Shown here one piece after another: positions 16,268-23,797 of a stretch of DNA of 36,049 bases; positions within the stretch are counted from its first letter, which is position 1, and each line of letters opens with the position of its first letter. Where the stretch lies: positions 1 through 36,049 of the forward strand of contig JAIDPH010000281.1 in assembly GCA_029062885.1 (NCBI GenBank). Reading direction: 5' to 3'. This stretch comes from Lachnospiraceae bacterium (GTDB lineage Bacteria > Bacillota > Clostridia > Lachnospirales > Lachnospiraceae). The notes under the pieces are model-generated. The model worked only from the letters and a program-made list of their open reading frames with translations. It ran no database searches and had not been told where the DNA came from. Both the position numbers and the translations under genes were made by a program.

Positions 16268-17059
16268 ATGAAGATTATATTATCCAGAAAGGGATTTGAT
16301 ACCACAAGCGGCGGCTGTCCCAGTCCGATTCTGCCGGATGGAACATTATTATCTTTGCCCATACCTGATGAGGAAGATCTTAAGTATAGTGATCTGCAAT
16401 ATAATGGTTTTAGCTATGACAGAATTTTGACCGGTTTAAACCCGAGAGCGGTTTACAGCGGCTGCCATCTTGATCCGGATATTCGGGAAGGCGTTCGAAT
16501 CGTGCCGGCAGATAACTGGCGGCCTGCTTTCGGTCAGACGGGAAGCGCGTTGGGGATACTGCGTAATGCGGAAGTAACAGTCGGGGATTTGTTCCTGTTT
16601 TTCGGAATCTTTCGGCAGACAGAATATGATAAAGATGGAGTTTTAAGGTTCGCATATGAAAAAGGCGCGGTTCATATGATTCATAGTTATCTGCAAATAG
16701 GGGAAATTTTGGATACGCCTGAAAAAATTAAGAAATGCAGTTGGCATCCCCATGCTGATTTTGAAAGATATCGATCAGATCGCAATGCCCTGTATCTTGC
16801 AAGTGAAAAATTAAGTTTATGTCCATCCCTTCCGGGGTGCGGCGTTCTTTCTTACAGAGAGGACCGGGTTTTAACTATGGAAGGAAAAACTCCTGCAACC
16901 TGGCGGGAATATGAATTTTTGATGCCGGATCATATTATTGGAAACAGAAAAAACAGCGCCAGATGCGGCGGGCTGTATTATCAGGGGCAGTGGCAGGAAC
17001 TGATTCTAAAACCGGATAAAGAGGCAGAGGAATGGGCGGTAAAATTATTAAGTGAATAA
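16268..17059 (+). CDS. Nmad3-like protein (nucleotide modification associated domain 3)
   Basis: A 263-residue protein whose opening MKIILSRKGFDTTSGGCPSP then ILPDGTLLSLPIPDE matches the conserved start of the Nmad3 family as I know it. Later conserved-looking parts are YSGCHLDPDI, FGQTGSALGIL, LFLFFGIFRQ, SWHPHADFE and a final LPDHIIGN-like segment (MPDHIIGNRKN). AAGGAG lies five bases before the ATG at 16268; an in-frame GTG at 16262 overlaps that ribosome site and is not used. Nmad3 is a predicted component of DNA-modification-linked conflict systems with unknown chemistry. Tandem location with Nmad2 suggests that the two work together. Confidence 0.78.
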   Translation: MKIILSRKGFDTTSGGCPSPILPDGTLLSLPIPDEEDLKYSDLQYNGFSYDRILTGLNPRAVYSGCHLDPDIREGVRIVPADNWRPAFGQTGSALGILRNAEVTVGDLFLFFGIFRQTEYDKDGVLRFAYEKGAVHMIHSYLQIGEILDTPEKIKKCSWHPHADFERYRSDRNALYLASEKLSLCPSLPGCGVLSYREDRVLTMEGKTPATWREYEFLMPDHIIGNRKNSARCGGLYYQGQWQELILKPDKEAEEWAVKLLSE

Positions 17060-17110
17060 TTATTTGACAGGGGGGCAGGGTATGAAAGAATTTCAAAAAA
17101 GGAAGATTAT

Positions 17111-17137
17111 GGAAACGCTGATTTAATCAGCGTTTCC
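17111..17137. terminator. Strong hairpin after the Nmad pair
   Basis: GGAAACGCTGAT and ATCAGCGTTTCC form a perfect 12-bp stem with a TTA loop. No T-tract follows on either strand, so it may be an RNA-stability hairpin rather than an intrinsic terminator. A 14-codon frame from ATG 17082 ends within the loop, after a G-rich ribosome-site-like run. Confidence 0.45.
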
Positions 17138-17181
17138 ATAAGTATATATAACTAAGAATATAGAAGAAACAGTACGACATG

Positions 17182-17208
17182 AACGGTCACTACATCTAAG
17201 TGACCGTT
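17182..17208 (+). terminator. Probable terminator upstream of the two-component system
   Basis: AACGGTCAC (17182-17190) pairs with GTGACCGTT (17200-17208) around a 9-nt loop and is followed by TATTG. It is a reasonable but short-tailed intrinsic terminator for the Nmad transcript. Confidence 0.5.
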
Positions 17209-17235
17209 TATTGCATCAACAAATCTAAGTTCATG

Positions 17236-17280
17236 TTTACGCCGATATATACGATATACCCAATATACCGGATATACCCG
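17236..17280 (+). promoter_or_regulatory. Tandem ATATACC-like repeats before the response regulator
   Basis: Three ATATACC blocks occur in the 45 bases before the response-regulator gene, in a GATATACCC-AATATACCGG-ATATACCCG arrangement. LytTR proteins bind spaced direct repeats, so this could be an autoregulatory site. The spacing was judged by eye only. Confidence 0.3.
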
Positions 17281-17299
17281 TTAAAGGCAGGTGACTAAA

Positions 17300-18016
17300 A
17301 TGCTTTCAATAGCAGTATGTGATGATGAAGTCATAGAATGCTGCAGTATGGCAGGGAAAATCAAAGAAATCATGGAAGAAATGAAAATACCGTGCATCAT
17401 CCGTCAGTTCCGAAGCGGCAGGGAACTGCTGCAGGCGTCTGAAAGCTTTGACATTGTTTTCCTTGATATTATTATGAGCGATTTGGATGGAATGAAGACA
17501 GCGCAGCTTTTCCGGGGGAGGGCATTTAATAAGATCCTTATATTTATGTCTTCGAGCAGGGAATTTGTTTTTGATGCCTATGATGTGGAGGCTTTTCAAT
17601 ATCTGCTGAAGCCTGTTGATGACAAAAAGCTTAAAAATGTGCTGCAAAAAGTCGTCCTGAAAACAGAAAGCCGTTCACAGGAATTTATCATTTTAAGCCG
17701 GGAAAGGCAGAAAAAGAAATTGTTTCTGGATGATATCTATTATTTTGAGATTAGAGGGAGAATGGTGGATGTTCATGGGGCAGAAGGGATTTTTACCTAT
17801 TATGAGCAGATTGGAGTATTGGAGAATAAGCTACGGGATAAAGGCTTTTTCAGGTGTCATAAAAGCTATCTCATAAATCTGAGATACGTTGATGGATATA
17901 ACAGGCAGGATGTCATTTTGGATAATGGGGAAAAAATTATGATTGCAAAAAGAAGGTATGAGGAGTTCTGCCGGGAAATACTCAAGTTCATGCGCGAAAA
18001 TGGAGGAATAGTGTAA
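17300..18016 (+). CDS. LytTR-family response regulator (AgrA-like)
   Basis: A 238-residue response regulator. The receiver domain (1-120) has the acidic pair CDDE (7-10), the phosphoacceptor D56 in VFLDIIM, and the conserved K in LLKPVDD. Residues 130-238 form a LytTR DNA-binding domain (FIILSRERQKKKLFLDDIYY, FFRCHKSYLINLRYVDG). The ATG at 17300 follows AAAGGCAGG at a suitable distance; an in-frame GTG at 17291 overlaps it. The sensor kinase starts two bases after the stop. Similar pairs control peptide signalling or bacteriocin production, but no AgrB- or AgrD-like gene is beside it. Confidence 0.93.
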   Translation: MLSIAVCDDEVIECCSMAGKIKEIMEEMKIPCIIRQFRSGRELLQASESFDIVFLDIIMSDLDGMKTAQLFRGRAFNKILIFMSSSREFVFDAYDVEAFQYLLKPVDDKKLKNVLQKVVLKTESRSQEFIILSRERQKKKLFLDDIYYFEIRGRMVDVHGAEGIFTYYEQIGVLENKLRDKGFFRCHKSYLINLRYVDGYNRQDVILDNGEKIMIAKRRYEEFCREILKFMRENGGIV

Positions 18017-18018
18017 AA

Positions 18019-19419
18019 ATGCTCTTAGATTATATAGATATTTTACTGGAGGCGCCTTGCTATTTATTATACTTATGGATGGCAGGGAAATTTTGTAAGA
18101 AATATTTAGGAGCTTCAAAGAAAAATGAGCTGTTGTTTGTAATTTGTGCTTTTTGCAGCTGGCTTCTTGTGAACATTGTGAACATGTGGTATTTCGTTCC
18201 GCATATTCTCTATGAGATATTGTCACATATACTGTTTATTGGGTTGGTGTTATTACTGTTTCCGGCAGAATGGGAGAAAAAAATACTGGCTGTATCCATG
18301 TTGATGGTAGCTTTTAGACTGGTATCAAACATCTGTGACTCTTTTTTATGCTGCCTTGCATTGTTTTTCCTACATACAGTAAAAAAGATTCCGAATCCGG
18401 TATTAAGCGATTGGAGATTTGGCGTAATCGGTGTTGTCAGTATTTGTTTGGCGGCACTGGCCGTATACCTGATGTCAAAGCATCTTAATTCTGTCTTTCG
18501 CGGGAAACCGAGGAAATGGTACGTTATGCTGGCAATTCCATTGCTTGTGATTATTGCAGTGTTCGATGTGGCGGATTGGGGCGCGTGCCATGGAATTATG
18601 GTCAGGAGCGGTGGAAATATGGGATTGTATTATGACCAGATTTTCAGCCATACTGAATTTTGTGTTCTGGCAATTTTATCTATGCTGGCAGCAGGATTTT
18701 ATGTATTTGGAATGAACAGAATTTACTTAGAACAGGAAAAAAACAGCCGGTATAATTCGCAGATTGCGGTATACAAAATGTTGACAGAGCAGTACAGGCA
18801 GTCGGAGCGGTTAAGACACGATATGAAAAATCATATCATCGCCCTATCGGGGCTGTTTCAGAATAAAGAATGGGAGAAGATGGGGGATTATCTGAAAAAT
18901 ATGGAGAGCGGCTGTTTGAGGGCCGGCGAAGATATGACAGGGAATAAGGCTGTGGATGCGCTCCTGTATCGTAAACGTGAGCAGGCAGAAAGGGAAAGCA
19001 TCAGATGGGAATGTGATGTACATATTCCGAAAGCATGTTGTATCAATGAGTTTGATTTATGCGTATTGTTTGGGAACATATTGGATAATGCGCTTGAAGC
19101 ATGTGAAAGACTTATAAGCAGTAAAATACCTTGCGAAGAGAATTGTGAAGAGAGTGGCTTTGTCAATATTCAGGCAAAAGCAGTAAAAAGCTGCTTTCTT
19201 ATTGAAGTAAAAAACAGTATGGATATAACGGAAAAGTATGCAGTCGGCACTTCTAATAAAGAGAGAGCGCAGGAGCATGGAATCGGTCTTTTAAATATCA
19301 GTGATGTGGTACAGAGGTATAATGGGGTAGTAAATACGGAGGCAGAAAACGGTATCTTTGTGATTTCGATTTTAATACCGCTTACTGACGCCGCACATGA
19401 CATAAAAGAAGCTGTTTGA
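18019..19419 (+). CDS. GHKL sensor histidine kinase (AgrC-like)
   Basis: A 466-residue membrane sensor kinase. The first 235 residues contain six or seven hydrophobic segments. The dimerisation region has RLRHDMKNHIIALSG with phosphoacceptor H267, and the GHKL ATPase domain has FGNILDNALEAC (N box) and EHGIGLLNISDVV (G box). This is the AgrC/ComD type that usually senses peptides through the membrane domain. GGAGGA (18002-18007) lies inside the end of the response-regulator gene, so translation is coupled. The signal is unknown because no pheromone precursor gene was found nearby. Confidence 0.93.
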   Translation: MLLDYIDILLEAPCYLLYLWMAGKFCKKYLGASKKNELLFVICAFCSWLLVNIVNMWYFVPHILYEILSHILFIGLVLLLFPAEWEKKILAVSMLMVAFRLVSNICDSFLCCLALFFLHTVKKIPNPVLSDWRFGVIGVVSICLAALAVYLMSKHLNSVFRGKPRKWYVMLAIPLLVIIAVFDVADWGACHGIMVRSGGNMGLYYDQIFSHTEFCVLAILSMLAAGFYVFGMNRIYLEQEKNSRYNSQIAVYKMLTEQYRQSERLRHDMKNHIIALSGLFQNKEWEKMGDYLKNMESGCLRAGEDMTGNKAVDALLYRKREQAERESIRWECDVHIPKACCINEFDLCVLFGNILDNALEACERLISSKIPCEENCEESGFVNIQAKAVKSCFLIEVKNSMDITEKYAVGTSNKERAQEHGIGLLNISDVVQRYNGVVNTEAENGIFVISILIPLTDAAHDIKEAV

Positions 19420-19510
19420 AACATTAAGTTAAAACTGCGCATTTATGCTGCCGAAACAACAGATGAGAGTTAAAAATCTACTGAAAGGCAATTATAAAGG
19501 AGGCTGCAGC

Positions 19511-20038
19511 ATGAATACAAAAACAATGGAAGGTCTTATAGGGGCAAGGGTAAATATGGAGCTGCTGAATACGCCTATGCGTGTTTATAAGGAGGCGAGA
19601 CTCAAAGGCGATACGGCAACAATGGAGAGGTCAATGGGGTATGTGGGCGAGTTTTCAGACAAGGCTGGAGAATATAAGACGGAAGCTGACAAAGGAATGA
19701 AAGAGGATATAAAGGAAGCGAGGGAAAAAGCGGAAGCAGAACGTGAAGAGGCTGTTAAAAAGCGTAGGGAAGAGCGCGAGAAGTTTGAAGAGAAGATTGA
19801 GGAAAAAAGAAATGAAGATAAAAATGTGGATAATAATGAGTATAGAAATGCAGATAAAAATTGGGGTACAAATGCAGACACCGTAGAAATCAGCGAGGAA
19901 GGAAAAGAATTATTGAAGGCTAACATAAATTTGAATGGGGCCGAGAATAATAAAGCAAAGACTAGCGAAATAAAGGCTGGTGAAATAAAGAACAGTGAAA
20001 TAAAGACCGATGATACTAAGACTGATGAAGTCAATTGA
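19511..20038 (+). CDS. Highly charged coiled-coil protein with C-terminal EIK repeats, unknown function
   Basis: A 175-residue protein very rich in Glu and Lys. Residues 1-60 (GLIGARVNMELLNTPMRVYK onward) look like a conserved helical part. Residues 62-110 are probably one long charged helix. The stretch NADTVEISEEGKELLKA resembles a short motif found in many clostridial proteins. The end is a degenerate repeat of EIK units (SEIKAGEIKNSEIK). There is no signal peptide. AAAGGAGG precedes the ATG at 19511; an in-frame ATG at 19445 lacks a site. It lies 91 bases after the kinase gene and could be part of that transcript. No function can be assigned. Confidence 0.72.
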   Translation: MNTKTMEGLIGARVNMELLNTPMRVYKEARLKGDTATMERSMGYVGEFSDKAGEYKTEADKGMKEDIKEAREKAEAEREEAVKKRREEREKFEEKIEEKRNEDKNVDNNEYRNADKNWGTNADTVEISEEGKELLKANINLNGAENNKAKTSEIKAGEIKNSEIKTDDTKTDEVN

Positions 20039-20063
20039 CAAACTTTTATGCGCAAGATATACT
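20035..20063 (+). promoter_or_regulatory. Sigma-A promoter of the Asp-box lipoprotein
   Basis: TTGACA (20035-20040) and TATACT (20058-20063) are 17 bases apart, a near-consensus promoter. The -35 box overlaps the stop codon of the charged-protein gene. The predicted transcript starts near 20070, so upstream in-frame codons before 20164 are untranslated leader. Confidence 0.78.
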
Positions 20064-20163
20064 GTTATGCAAGAATCAGTCAATTTGTATAGAGTATGAC
20101 GGCGTGTCGTTCATCGGTATTGAATGGTATAACGTTACCCGAACGTTTCAGGGGAGACAGAAA

Positions 20164-20940
20164 ATGAGAAAATCCACTATAATTCTAATATTATCACTGG
20201 CATTGACATTGTCATTGTATGGCTGCGGTAGCACAGAAGAAGTACAGAAATATAGTGATATGCGAATATTGGAACTGACCAAGTTGGACAACAATGTAGA
20301 GAGCGACGGGTTCTATACTGCCGGCTTCGGCGAGGCAGTGATAGAGGTAAGGTCATCGGAAGAAGAAGGGAATATCAAACTGGAGATTCCTGTAGAATAT
20401 GACACTACTAACCAAGTTTACATAAGTATGGTTGATGAAACTCATGGAAGTATCCTATATTGCAGTTCTCCTGCGATGGGACAAATGTATAAGATACTGT
20501 ACCGAACTGACGATGGATGGGATTCTTATGAGGAAATTGACATAAGCAGTCAACTGGATAGCTATCCAAACAGTCTTACAATGAGTTCGCAGGAGACAGG
20601 ATATATTGGAGTTGCGCTTCGGAACAGCAGCTATCTTTACCATACGGAGGATGGCGGGAAGACATGGGAGCCTTATGTGGTTGATGAGTCCGTGGACAAT
20701 TGTAATGGTTTTGCACCGGTGTTTGATAAGGAAGGGAAAGGTGCATATTTGATTTTAGACATGAAAATGAATAGCAGTGAGTATAGATTCCGGTTATATC
20801 AGTCCGCAAATGGGGGAAAAGAGTGGGATATTATAGGTGAATTTTCGCTGCCGGTGTATTTGAGTAGGTATTTTCTCAAAGAGGATGTTCTGTATGTTGT
20901 TGATACACAGGATAAGTGTTATACGATAGATTTGAAATGA
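20164..20940 (+). CDS. Lipoprotein with Asp-box (BNR-like) repeats
   Basis: A 258-residue predicted lipoprotein. The signal sequence MRKSTIILILSLALTLSLYGC ends in a lipobox with Cys21. The rest contains Asp-box type repeats: YHTEDGGKTWEPYV is a textbook example, QSANGGKEWDIIG is similar, and YRTDDGWDSYEEI is weaker. Such repeats form beta-propellers in sialidases and photosystem-assembly proteins, but no sialidase catalytic residues are evident. GGGGAGA lies 7 bases before the ATG. It has its own promoter and stands alone. The signal peptide closely resembles that of the lipoprotein at 25667, so the two may share ancestry there. Function is probably binding at the outer face of the membrane. 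Confidence 0.85.
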   Translation: MRKSTIILILSLALTLSLYGCGSTEEVQKYSDMRILELTKLDNNVESDGFYTAGFGEAVIEVRSSEEEGNIKLEIPVEYDTTNQVYISMVDETHGSILYCSSPAMGQMYKILYRTDDGWDSYEEIDISSQLDSYPNSLTMSSQETGYIGVALRNSSYLYHTEDGGKTWEPYVVDESVDNCNGFAPVFDKEGKGAYLILDMKMNSSEYRFRLYQSANGGKEWDIIGEFSLPVYLSRYFLKEDVLYVVDTQDKCYTIDLK

Positions 20941-21005
20941 TATTAACTGGATTGGTCAACAACGTTTTACGAAACGACATTGATTTCAATCCTTTTTTAT
21001 TGCCG

Positions 21006-21071
21006 CTATCGGCAAAAAATAAAGTAAATTACAAGAAAGATATGGATATTTTGCCGATAGTTTGATATACT
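21006..21071 (+). promoter_or_regulatory. Inverted-repeat operator and promoter of the Fic gene
   Basis: CTATCGGCAAAA (21006-21017) and TTTTGCCGATAG (21049-21060) are exact inverted repeats 31 bases apart. The right arm ends five bases before a TATACT -10 box (21066-21071), so a bound repressor would block it. The -35 region is weak. The left arm also forms a small palindrome TTGCCG-CTAT-CGGCAA. Confidence 0.6.
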
Positions 21072-21119
21072 ATTTATCAGATTGTAGAGAACGATTTGGT
21101 ATATTACGGAGGAAAAGAT

Positions 21120-22004
21120 ATGGGATATCTTTCTGTTGCAGAAATAGCTAAAAAGTGGAATGTTTCTGAACGCAGTGTGAGAAATTATTGTGCTAATGGC
21201 CGGGTGGAGGGTGCGTTTCTTACCGGAAAGACATGGAATATACCGGAAGAAGTTTGTAAACCTGAGCGCCTGAATAAAAAGGAAAAAGAACCGATTACAT
21301 TATTAGAAGTTTTGCAGGATGAGAAAAGACGAAAATATTCCGGTGGGATTTATCATAAAACTCAGATTGAATTGACTTATAACTCTAACCATATTGAGGG
21401 CAGTCGTCTGACACATGATCAGACCCGTTATATTTTTGAAACAAATACAATTGGTGTGGAAGCTGGCGTGTTAAGTGTAGATGATGTGATTGAAACTGTC
21501 AATCACTTTAGATGCATAGATAGGATTATCGACGACGCCAAAGTTACATTATCGGAAAAATTTATCAAGGAGCTGCATTTCATATTAAAAACCGGAACGA
21601 GTGATTCAAGGCTTGGCTGGCTTGCCGTAGGCGATTATAAGAAACGGGCAAATGAAGCAGGCGGATTACCTACTGCATTGCCGGAACAAGTGGCTGGTGA
21701 GATGAAGAGATTACTTTCTGAATATAATAGAAAAAATGATAAATCATTGGAAAATATTCTGGAATTTCATGTGCAATTTGAGAAGGTGCATCCTTTTCAG
21801 GATGGAAATGGCCGCGTCGGCAGATTGATTATGTTTAAGGAATGCTTAAAATACAATATTGTTCCGTTTATTATAGAAGACAATATAAAAATGTATTATT
21901 ATCGTGGTTTAAAAGAATGGAAGCGGGAAAGAGGATACTTAAAAGACACCTGCTTGTCAGCACAGGATAAGTATAAGGCGTATCTGGATTATTTCGGAAT
22001 TTAG
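21120..22004 (+). CDS. Fic family protein with N-terminal helix-turn-helix domain
   Basis: A 294-residue protein. Residues 1-50 form a small DNA-binding domain of the MerR/excisionase type (YLSVAEIAKKWNVSERSVRNYC). The Fic core has the active-site motif HPFQDGNGRVGR (224-235) with catalytic H224, which transfers AMP from ATP to protein hydroxyls in known Fic enzymes. An inhibitory motif SNHIEG (89-94; S89, E93) lies before the core, marking a class II, self-inhibited enzyme. GGAGG precedes the ATG at 21120; the upstream TTG at 21096 has no site. The helix-turn-helix and the inverted repeat upstream suggest autoregulation. The target protein is unknown. Confidence 0.93.
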   Translation: MGYLSVAEIAKKWNVSERSVRNYCANGRVEGAFLTGKTWNIPEEVCKPERLNKKEKEPITLLEVLQDEKRRKYSGGIYHKTQIELTYNSNHIEGSRLTHDQTRYIFETNTIGVEAGVLSVDDVIETVNHFRCIDRIIDDAKVTLSEKFIKELHFILKTGTSDSRLGWLAVGDYKKRANEAGGLPTALPEQVAGEMKRLLSEYNRKNDKSLENILEFHVQFEKVHPFQDGNGRVGRLIMFKECLKYNIVPFIIEDNIKMYYYRGLKEWKRERGYLKDTCLSAQDKYKAYLDYFGI

Positions 22005-22333
22005 ATTCTATTCCGGTCACCCCATTCGCACATTCCGTCTAAAATAGGCATCAGAGATTTTCCGCGTTCTGTCAGGCTGTACTCTACTTTGGGCGGTATC
22101 TGCGGATACTCTTCCCGATGGACAAGCTTGTCGGATTCCAGTTCTTTCAGTGTAGAACTTAAAGTTTTGTAGGAGATATCGCCGATATATTTTTTCATTT
22201 CATTAAAGCGGACAATCCCAAACTCCATTAAAGTATAAAGAATCGTCATTTTATATTTTCCGTTGATTAAAGACAAGGTATAGCTGAAACCAGTGTCATT
22301 CAAACATTCCTGTGAAATACATCGCTTTTCCAT
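22001..22333 (-). CDS. HxlR family transcriptional regulator
   Basis: A 110-residue winged helix regulator of the HxlR (DUF24) class. Typical elements are KYKMTILYTLMEFGIVRFNE, YKTLSSTLKELESDKLVHRE and PPKVEYSLTERGKSLMPIL. Two cysteines near the N-terminus (C5, C10) fit redox- or electrophile-sensing members such as YodB, where an N-terminal Cys is the sensor. It is divergent from a flavodoxin-like reductase, the usual target of such regulators. Its 3' end overlaps the convergent Fic gene by four bases. Confidence 0.92.
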   Translation of the reverse strand: MEKRCISQECLNDTGFSYTLSLINGKYKMTILYTLMEFGIVRFNEMKKYIGDISYKTLSSTLKELESDKLVHREEYPQIPPKVEYSLTERGKSLMPILDGMCEWGDRNRI

Positions 22334-22372
22334 TTTAATCCCAATGCCCCTTTCTTGGCATACTTTCCTTTA

Positions 22373-22447
22373 GGTAAGTATATAACGTTGCGGTAAGTAT
22401 CACACCTGAATGTGCGTACTTGTAATATGTTTAGTTTATGCTAATAT
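22373..22447. promoter_or_regulatory. Probable HxlR operator region
   Basis: GGTAAGTAT occurs twice, at 22373-22381 and 22392-22400, exactly 19 bases apart. An inverted partner, GTACTTGTAA, begins at 22416 and overlaps a possible rightward promoter (TTGTAA 22420-22425, TAATAT 22442-22447). The arrangement fits a repressor site between the divergent genes. Confidence 0.45.
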
Positions 22448-22519
22448 CATAGTATTAACTGCAAAACAAGTCAAGGCAGTAAAAGATAAACAATAAAAGA
22501 ATGAAGGGGAGAACATATT

Positions 22520-23065
22520 ATGAGTAAAAAAATTGTTGTTATTACAGGAAGTCCGCGCAAAAACGGAAACAGCTTTGCTATGACGGATGCGTTTATCAAA
22601 GCAGCTCAGGAGAAGGGGCATATTATTACCCGCTTTGATGCTGCTATGAAAAAGATAGGCGGCTGTCATGCATGTGAGACCTGTTATTCCACAGGAAAGG
22701 CATGTACCTTTGATGATGACTTCAATGTGATAGCGCCGGCAATCCTGGAAGCGGATGTGATTGTGTTTACCATGCCGGTTTACTGGTATTCTATACCGGC
22801 ACAGATTAAGGGTGTCATTGACCGCATTTTTTCTTTGGTTGTTGGTGGGAAAGACATCGCCGGTAAGGAATGTGCGCTGATAACCTGCTGTGAGGAAGAG
22901 GATATGTCCGTTATGGATGGAGTACGTATTCCTATCGAGCGTATGTGTGCTTTAAACAAATGGAAGATGGTGGGCGAGGTTTTGATTCCCGGTGTACTGA
23001 ATGTTGGGGATATTGAAAAGACTGACGGATGTAAGCAGGCTGCAGCATTGGCGGATAAATTCTAA
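22520..23065 (+). CDS. Flavodoxin-like NAD(P)H-dependent FMN reductase
   Basis: A 181-residue flavoprotein with the Rossmann-like flavodoxin fold. The phosphate-binding loop ITGSPRKNGNS (residues 7-17) and the MPVYWYSIPAQIKGVIDR stretch identify the NADPH-dependent FMN reductase family. The CHACETCYSTGKAC stretch gives four cysteines, as in iron-sulfur flavoprotein-like members. It is expected to reduce quinones, azo compounds or other electrophiles in the cytoplasm. A strong AGGGGAG site precedes the ATG. Divergent pairing with the HxlR gene suggests induction by thiol-reactive compounds. Confidence 0.9.
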   Translation: MSKKIVVITGSPRKNGNSFAMTDAFIKAAQEKGHIITRFDAAMKKIGGCHACETCYSTGKACTFDDDFNVIAPAILEADVIVFTMPVYWYSIPAQIKGVIDRIFSLVVGGKDIAGKECALITCCEEEDMSVMDGVRIPIERMCALNKWKMVGEVLIPGVLNVGDIEKTDGCKQAAALADKF

Positions 23066-23140
23066 GGCGCAGCGGTAGCATGGCAGATTCATTTTTTGAA
23101 ATTTTTATTCTATGCAAATAATATTTCATAAAAGATAAAA

Positions 23141-23180
23141 GGGAAGCGGATAGGATAAGAACCATGCCTATCCGCTTCCC
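23141..23180. terminator. Strong bidirectional intrinsic terminator
   Basis: GGGAAGCGGATAGG (23141-23154) pairs perfectly with CCTATCCGCTTCCC (23167-23180), a 14-bp stem with a 12-nt loop. It is preceded by an A-rich run and followed by TTGTTGCTT, so it can end the reductase transcript. Confidence 0.8.
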
Positions 23181-23252
23181 TTGTTGCTTACATGAGTATG
23201 ATTGTGGTATTCTGTTAGAGGTACAAATTAGAATTTATGGAGGAAGCAAGAC

Positions 23253-23774
23253 ATGAAACTTGTGGTAATTACCGGTACATGCGGAGCCGGTAAATCAACG
23301 ATAAAGGACGAATTAGAAAAACATCTCGACTCATGTCAATATGTTTGTATAGATACAGATGAAGTGGGAATTAACTGGTGGGATTATGCGGGAACGGATT
23401 ATGAATATAGGTATAGCGATGACTGTATAAAAGAAGCTGTACGCCGGGCTGGCGGAAGGGATCTTGTGTTTGTCGGCTGTCTGAATCCTCAGGATTATAT
23501 TGGAAAACATACGATTCCCGAAGATATTGAATCGACATACTTTATTGTACTGTGTCCGACTGACGAGAAGATTGAACAACGTCTTCGTGCCAGACCTAAA
23601 GAACGTGGATTTGATTCTGATGAGGCTATAAGGCCACAGATTGAATATAATCAATGGTTTCGGAAAAATAAGGGAAAAGTACCGCTGTTCATTGATAACA
23701 GTGATATGTCTGTTGAGGAAACGGCAGAAAGGATTATTTCTTTTATCACAGGTTTACCTAAAATCGGTCTGTAA
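23253..23774 (+). CDS. P-loop NTPase / small-molecule kinase-like protein
   Basis: A 173-residue cytoplasmic P-loop protein. Walker A is GTCGAGKST (8-16) directly after the first strand, and the lid-like RLRARPKERGFDSDE near residue 110 resembles nucleoside or shikimate-type kinases. YVCIDTDEVGINWWDY suggests a binding site for an acceptor. GGAGGAAG precedes the ATG. The APH-like gene begins 24 bases after the stop, so the two are probably one operon. The substrate cannot be inferred; the neighbouring phosphotransferase hints at antibiotic or sugar phosphorylation. Confidence 0.8.
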   Translation: MKLVVITGTCGAGKSTIKDELEKHLDSCQYVCIDTDEVGINWWDYAGTDYEYRYSDDCIKEAVRRAGGRDLVFVGCLNPQDYIGKHTIPEDIESTYFIVLCPTDEKIEQRLRARPKERGFDSDEAIRPQIEYNQWFRKNKGKVPLFIDNSDMSVEETAERIISFITGLPKIGL

Positions 23775-23797
23775 ATGGAGGAAAAAAGAGAGATATT

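Noticed and set aside
17082-17126. 14-codon leader-like frame with a G-rich run before its ATG
   Set aside because: Too short to support, shows no amino-acid run typical of attenuators, and ends in the loop of a hairpin that lies before a terminator.
19585-20055. Minus-strand frame opposite the charged protein
   Set aside because: A mirror of a Glu/Lys-rich coding region that gives Phe/Ser-rich output. The plus-strand gene has AAAGGAGG and a sensible start.
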